A stretch of DNA of 64,000 nucleotides from Azolla caroliniana. Its lineage: Eukaryota; Polypodiophyta. Of this stretch, positions 58,669-64,000 are shown in pieces; the first letter of the stretch is position 1; each line of letters opens with the position of its first letter. The stretch covers positions 4,464,001 through 4,528,000 of the forward strand of contig JBHGNT010000006.1 in assembly GCA_043228905.1 (NCBI GenBank), in the 5' to 3' direction. The notes below the pieces were generated by a model. It was not told where the DNA came from. It did no database searches and saw only the letters and a list, made by a program, of their open reading frames with translations. A program made the translations under genes and the position numbers.

Positions 58669-60680
58669 TTGGGAAGCAAGTCAACTGAAGTCGAGTTTGT
58701 GCATCGTCTAATGATAAAGTTGCCTGAGTCATTCTTAGCCTTTTGTGACACAATTTCTCTTCTTCCCAACACACTTGCTATGAATACCTTCCTTGGCATT
58801 GAGGAACATACTTCACATTTGGCTGGACCAACTACCTCAACCATTGATGAGTGGTTAGTAGATAGTGGTGCCACTTCACACATGACCTATGACAAATCCA
58901 TTTTCCATGATGTGAAACCTAGCTCCTCCCAAATCTCCATAGGAGATGCCTCAAGCATTGAGGCTTCATGTGTGGGTAATGTGTTTCTTAACACTTCGTC
59001 AAATGACGAACTTGCTGTTCTTCAAGATGTGCTACATGTGCCTCGCATCTCTGCCAACCTACTTTCAGTCTACCGAATCACTAAGCAAGGTTATGGAGTC
59101 TACTTTGATAGCTCAGTTTTGGAAGTGACTGACACCAACAACCTACAAATTGTAGCTAGTGTGACACACAAGAAGGGGGTTTATATCACCTAAAAAGCTC
59201 ACATAGCCCCTTGGAAAAGTCCAAATCTCATCTTCTTCAAGGCTCTCATTCCTTGGTGGCACAAGAAGATCCCACGTTGTGGCATGCTAGGTTCGGTCAC
59301 CTCAACTACGATTCTCTACAAAAGCTCTCCTCTTCACAGCTAGTTGAGGGTCTTCGTATTTTCAAAACTCCCAATAGCCCATGTGTTGCTTGTCTTCATG
59401 GCAAGCAACATCGAGAGCCTTTCCCTCATGAAACCACTCACCGTGCAACATCTATCTTGGAGTTAGTACACATGGATCTTTGTGGTCCCATGAAAATGAC
59501 TACTCTTGGTGGTGCACGCTACTTCATGCTCATCATTGATGATTTCTCCCGCAAGGTTTGGGTTTATTTTCTTGTAGAAAAATCTCAAGCCTTCACAAAA
59601 TTTCAAGAATGGGTAGCTCTCGTGGAGAACGAGACATCAAAGAAAGTTCGAAAGATCAAGTCAGACAATGGTGGAGAGTTTATCTCCCAAGTTTCCACCA
59701 TTTCTGCTCTCAACGAGGCATTGCTCGCTAATTTTCTACACCCAATACTCCTCAACAAAATGAGTTGTGGAAAGGAAGAACCGGACAGTCCAAGAGATGG
59801 CTCATATAATGCTATCTCAATCTAATCTTCCTCTCTCATTTTGGGTTGAAGTTGTCAACACACCAATCTACATCATCAATTGCTGCCCAACAAAAGCAGT
59901 TGCTGCAATGACCCCTACAGAAGCATTTATAGGTGTAAAGCCCTAAGTATCTCATTTTAAAGTCTTTGGTTGTGATGCTTATGTTCACATTTCATATCAT
60001 AAAAGGACTAAATTTGAGTCCAAAACTAAGAAATGCAAATTTCTTGGTTACAACACACAATCTAAAGCCTACAAGTTATGGGATTTAGAATCAAAGTCCC
60101 TAGTTATCTTTAGGGATGTTCATTTTGTGGAGTCTCAGCCGGATGACTCTAGGATTTTACCTGAGTTCACGGTTGAAATCCTAGCTCCTCCGGAATCTCC
60201 TATTTTAGACAAAGATGTCTCACCTTCAAACCTCCCATCTCCTCCTACTCAATCTCTAACTTCACCTACAATTCAAACCTCTCCCTCAACTCCACTTGTT
60301 TCCCCTCCCTCTACACACCAGCTTCCACCACTTCCCAAGTGGCTTCAAGCCACCATTCGTGATTCTCATCTCTCCGATGCTGAACTTCATGAGTATACAT
60401 CTGGTTCTCCGACCAACATGAAAAGAACACGTAAGTCATAACGGCCTCCTCACTCGTGCAACTTTGCCTTACTGTGCATTGTTGTGCAATCACAAGAACC
60501 CACAACAACAAAAGAGGCCCTTGTTCTTCCAAAGTGGAAAGCAGCAATGGAAGTTGAACTTGATTCAATTGAGTGGAATCATACATGGGAGTTGGTCCCA
60601 CAGCCTACTCACAAGTCATCAAGTTGGCATATTGCCCTACTCAAGAAAATGGGGCTGATTTATTTCCTAAGCCACCCAAG
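58669..60680 (+). pseudogene. Copia protease and integrase remnants
   Basis: Protease: VDSGATSHM with the catalytic Asp at about 58858. The gag-pre-integrase domain follows (LWHARFGHLNYDSLQKLSSS). The integrase core begins HMDLCGPMKMTTLGG and KSDNGGEFIS. After a shift near 59700, a TPQQN-like segment and ERKNRTVQEMAH follow, then PTKAVAAMTPTEAF. The spacer region is proline-rich (60127-60441). Multiple frame breaks; non-functional. Confidence 0.8.
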
Positions 60681-60745
60681 GTAAGCCATTGATAAGCTCC
60701 TTGGTCGACTCAACGTTGGACCGCTGTTCTGGAGCTGAGAGGAGG

Positions 60746-61202
60746 TGTTGGAGGGTGGCAGCTCCAGACCTGCACTCTCTTTCATCTTTATTATCTTTGT
60801 ACTACAACCTCTCTCTTCCCAAATTCTTCTCTCTCTAGAATCTGCAACTCTTTAAATGCCTTCTCTCTCTAGAATCTGCAACGCTTTAAATGCCTTTTCT
60901 CTCTTCCACTTTTTCCATGATATTCCCTTTTCTATTCCTAGTTTATTGTACCTGTTTGGTAGCACAAGAGTCTCTTAACTACCAAACAACCATTCCCAAT
61001 TTTGAGTAAATAGGCTTATACCAGCCTCTTTTGTAATGAGATTATTTTCTGCTGCTACTTACAAACAAGCACAACTCTTTGGCTGTGTCTCTACTCTTTG
61101 CAACCCTTTTTGTTCTACTGTTGTCTAACAGGCTTCTCACAGCTTGGCTGTGTCTAGTTTGTTCTAACTCTTCCACTGCTGCTATTAATAGCTTTTCTCA
61201 CA
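60746..61202 (+). repeat. 3' LTR of the inner copia, with 35-bp tandem duplication
   Basis: 457 bp. A CTCTCTAGAATCTGCAAC-TTTAAATGCC phrase appears twice in tandem near 60830-60895, accounting for the 35-bp length difference from the 5' LTR. Confidence 0.93.
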
Positions 61203-62942
61203 GAATTGTTGTAGGAGCTTCTCGATGTACTTTTGTTGACTGAGAAAAATGCCCCCCTCAACAGATTGAATGCTGAGGTAGTAGTGGAGATGACCAATAT
61301 CTGTAAGTTCAAATGTCTTACTAAGATCAGCTTTGACATCTACAATTTCTTGCTCATCAGGTTCTGTCATTAGCAAATCATCAACATAAAGCACAACAAT
61401 TAGTAATTTTTCTCCATCCTTTCAGACATAGAGAGTGCTTTCAGTTGGGCTGTTTACAAAATTGATTTGAAGAAGATGAGCATGGATCTTGAGGTGCTTG
61501 TTTCAAGTCGTACAAAGCTTAAAGTAACCTGCAAACTTTAGTTTCTGCGCCTTTAATGACAAAACCTGGAGGTTGAGCTACATAAACCTTTTCTTCTAAA
61601 TCTCCATTTAAGAAGGCAGTTTTAATGTCCAATGGTCATGTGCTAATGCATCCTTAAGAGAGACTGGTTCCTCATCACAAATTTCAGCGATAAGAGCATG
61701 ATGCACATAATGCAGTTCAGCTTGCTGATTAGTTGACCGGGTTTTACCTTGAAGAGGAAACTTGAGTTTGCTGTCCATAAGGGTGTTAATCAGCCATTTA
61801 GGAACTGTTCTTGCATGCTGAGAAGAGGCTTGTTCTTCCTCCAATTCCATGTCAAGATCATGTGGATTAATGACCTATAAGTCAGCATTATTATCAACAA
61901 TGTTTGGTTGCTCATTTTCAACCACATTGGTCTGTTGCAAGAGATCAATTTAAGCATTGCTTGGCTGCTCGACATTTCTATTTGGAGCATGTTGTTGCTG
62001 ATGCAAACCCTGCACATTACCTCCATGAGGTTGGGTTTAGTCTATCACCTTCAAACACAACATTTTGGAGCAATGGTAACAAAGTATCAAATGCATCTGG
62101 TTGATCAAGAACTGGCTCTTTCAAGCAATCCACAAGTGGTTGAGTTGCATTTTCAGCAAATATCACATCCCAGCTGATGATGATCTTACCAGTAGTGAGC
62201 TGAAACAACCAATAACCTTTGCTTTCTTTGCTGTAGCCAACAAAGATGCATTTTGTTGCTTTGTCTTGAAGCTTATGGCGCTGCTGTGGTGGCACAAATG
62301 CATAAGGCAAGCTTCTAAATATTCTCATGTGTCCAACATTTGGCTCGTGACCAGTCCAAGCCTCATATGGAGTGATAGTTGTTATTGCTTTTGTGGGGCA
62401 TCTATTCAAAACATAGTTTGCACACATTACAGCTAGCAGCCAACACTTATGAGGTAGCTTCTTACCGTTGAGCACGCATCTTGCCATCTCCATGAGAGAT
62501 CTATTCTTTATCTCAGCCAAACCATTTTGTTGTGGTGTGTATAGAGTGGTGCATTGATGGATAATATCTGTGTCCTTCAAGAAAGCATTGAACTCTTGAG
62601 ACATGTACTCACCCCCTCTATCGGTGCGAAGAGTAATGAGTTTGTGACCGCTAAGATTTTCAGCAAGGTGTAATAATAATTAGATGGAGAGGTTTGATGT
62701 CTTCTTAGGTGGGAAGAGATAAACAAAAAGATCTGTGTATGCCTATTTGGAAGGATTGGATAGAGAAAGGAAGCTAAACTTGCTCTGATACCATATGTAT
62801 AAAATGTAGGGATCTTAGACTAACTCTCACACAACAAGATCACTTAGAAGACTTAAGGAAATATTAGTAGATTAGGGAAAACGAGCTCTAATTTCAAAGA
62901 TGTAGAATGGTTTATATAACTAGTTTCTACAGGTAGGTGGAA

Positions 62943-63090
62943 ACCCAACGGTCACTTTATTAGGTTCACATTATTATAACTATATTTGCACCTAACAACT
63001 ACTTAACTAGGTTCGTACTATTCTAAGTATGTTCACACCCAACAGTTACTTAACTAGGTTCACATTATTATAACAATGTTCACACCAAAG
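62943..63090. repeat. Degenerate tandem repeats in the outer copia LTR
   Basis: Three related units of about 50-60 bp containing ACTTAACTAGGTTC, ATTATTATAAC and TTCACACC(C/T)AAC. Confidence 0.65.
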
Positions 63091-63115
63091 CTTTCATAGG
63101 ATACTCATTAAGTGT

Positions 63116-63271
63116 AACAATTATGCTTGCATTTATTAGAGCAAAAACTAATACATATTCTGTGTTTTGGTAAGCTAGTATACATTCTCTCTCTTTTATC
63201 ATCTTAGGGCTTTACTCTATTTATATAACCCAAGCCTTTTCCAACCTAAATACCCAAGCTTAAATCTAGCT
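63116..63271. other. No recognisable gene
   Basis: Sequence flanking the outer copia LTR; no feature recognised. Confidence 0.4.
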
Positions 63272-63396
63272 TAACCACACTACTTCACTAGTTGCCATTG
63301 CAAATTGTAGGGTTTGAATGCAGTACATTCTACTCTCTCTGTCACACGCATACTAGTTGTCTCTGTGAATTGTATGGCTTGAATGTGTTACATTAT

Positions 63397-63453
<57 letters not shown>

Positions 63454-63650
63454 TAGTAATATATGTGATTCTTCCAATAGCTAAACTGCACTACTTTACT
63501 AGTTGCCATTGCAAATTGTACGGCGTGAATGTATTACATTCTGCTCTCTTTCACATGCATACTAGTTGCAATTGTGAATTGTAGGGCTTGAATGTGTTAC
63601 ATTATGCTCTCTCTCTCACTCTCTACTAATAAATGTGATTCTTCAAATAT
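63272..63650. repeat. Higher-order tandem repeat with CT microsatellites
   Basis: Four related subunits begin at ACTAGTTG near 63287, 63351, 63498 and 63559 (65-100 bp each: ...AATTGTAGGGCTTGAATG, then TACATTCTGCTCTCT). Subunits 1+2 and 3+4 form two larger units, each closing with (CT)n and a CTAGTAATATATGTGATTC-like phrase. The CT run at 63401-63451 is long in the first unit and short in the second. Confidence 0.85.
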
Positions 63651-64000
63651 TTTTCACAGAAAACTAAGATACATCCGGTATTTTTCTTTCGTTTGGTGGA
63701 ATTTGAACATAGTAGGCAGCATTTCTTTCATACCCGATAGCTAGAATGGTTTGGAGGTGTATCAATTTAGTGTGGATGTCTTTGACTAGAGTAAAACTAT
63801 CTTCATTAGTTGGGTTTTTGCACATATGGAAAGCACTGGAATGATGCTTCATTTCAAAATTATTTGTTGAGTTCTTGAGGTATTGGGGGCAATGGTTTAA
63901 TTGGAATACGTGGAATGCCGTCACTTTTGATTCACAAGTTGGGGCTAGAAACTATGTTCTTTTGTGTTACCAATTGACAGTGTTAAAGAAGTGAGGTATA
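63651..64000. other. No recognisable gene at the right edge
   Basis: A chance frame (63664-63924, minus) has no family resemblance I recognise. Confidence 0.4.

Larger units (their letters stand above)
57507..61202 (+). mobile_element. Inner Ty1/copia element, non-autonomous (RT deleted)
   Basis: LTRs at 57507-57928 and 60746-61202 begin TGTTGGAGGG and end TTTTCTCACA. Flanks are GAATC (57502) and GAATT (61203), a target duplication with one change. TGGTATCAGACC at 57929 is the primer site and GCTGAGAGGAGG at about 60734-60745 the polypurine tract. Inside are gag (58195 onward, broken), protease (EWLVDSGATSHMT, 58669-59193), gag-pre-integrase and integrase. A short SSW segment then joins directly to a YCPTQENGADLFPKP-like segment, so the whole RT/RNase H core is missing. 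The insertion splits the outer copia RT. Confidence 0.92.
56950..63115 (-). mobile_element. Outer Ty1/copia element, gutted by deletions and split by a second copia
   Basis: On the minus strand the LTR occupies about 63115-62796. TGGTATCAGAGC (62793-62782), the usual initiator-Met tRNA primer site, follows two bases later. Only a leader follows before integrase (LITLRTDRGGEYMSQEF; YTPQQNGLAEIKNRSLMEMA; PYEAWTGHEPNVGHMRIF), so gag, protease and half of integrase are deleted. RT remains in part (KTAFLNGDLEEKVYVAQPPG; LYVDDLLM; TDIGHLHYYL) up to 61208. It resumes at 57501 with RPDIQYVVSQLSTF-like codons, KRVFRYLKGTMDFSL and RNase H (56969-57355, SSCEAEYRAAF). The sequence ends after KHIEV near 56950; a 3' LTR is not seen. 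Confidence 0.85.

Noticed and set aside
60311-60684. Overlapping short frames on both strands
   Set aside because: Shadows of the broken copia pol; the real frame is marked by LPKWKAAMEVELDSIE-type residues.

Overview
The window looks like nuclear DNA of a land plant, most likely a fern or another non-angiosperm vascular plant. It is AT-rich, carries long introns, and is filled with L1-type LINEs, Ty1/copia and Ty3/gypsy elements. It holds two intact multi-exon plant genes and relics of the repetitive PPR genes that ferns and lycophytes carry in large numbers. The lineage is an inference; the plant assignment is firm.

Layout. 1-1.2 kb: 3' end of a decayed copia element. About 3.1-3.5 kb: cullin pseudogene with a LINE-like 3' tail. 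3.9-10.45 kb (minus): a complete nine-exon fatty acyl reductase gene of the MALE STERILITY 2 type; intron 7 holds a PPR pseudogene with the same kind of tail. 12.5-18 kb: truncated L1 copies, a degenerate repeat field and a tRNA-derived SINE. 18.3-19.1 kb: copia gag relic. 19.9-21.8 kb: DNA transposon with terminal inverted repeats. 22.1-26.5 kb (minus): 5'-truncated L1. 27-35 kb: L1 fragments and an L1/PPR chimera. 35.9-51.7 kb (minus): one L1 split by two insertions. The first is a block with SINEs and a non-L1 LINE (37.55-42.2 kb). The second is a young, apparently intact Ty3/gypsy chromovirus (44.2-50.0 kb). 51.9-56.6 kb (plus): a complete DRM-type DNA methyltransferase gene with four UBA repeats. 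56.95-63.1 kb: a copia element (minus) containing a second copia element (plus). 63.3-63.65 kb: CT-rich tandem repeats.

The two host genes are unrelated: sporopollenin or wax lipid reduction (FAR) and RNA-directed DNA methylation (DRM). The most notable object is the chromovirus. Its LTRs differ only in a GA-repeat length, and its target duplication is exact. The LTR carries a ten-unit heat-shock-element array just upstream of a TATA box. The predicted RNA 5' end is perfectly complementary over 12 nt to the primer-binding position, as in Tf1-type self-priming. Pol lies in the -1 frame after a GTTAAAC heptamer at the end of gag. Also notable are host-gene fragments (cullin, PPR twice) that each end in the same LINE-like 3' tail.
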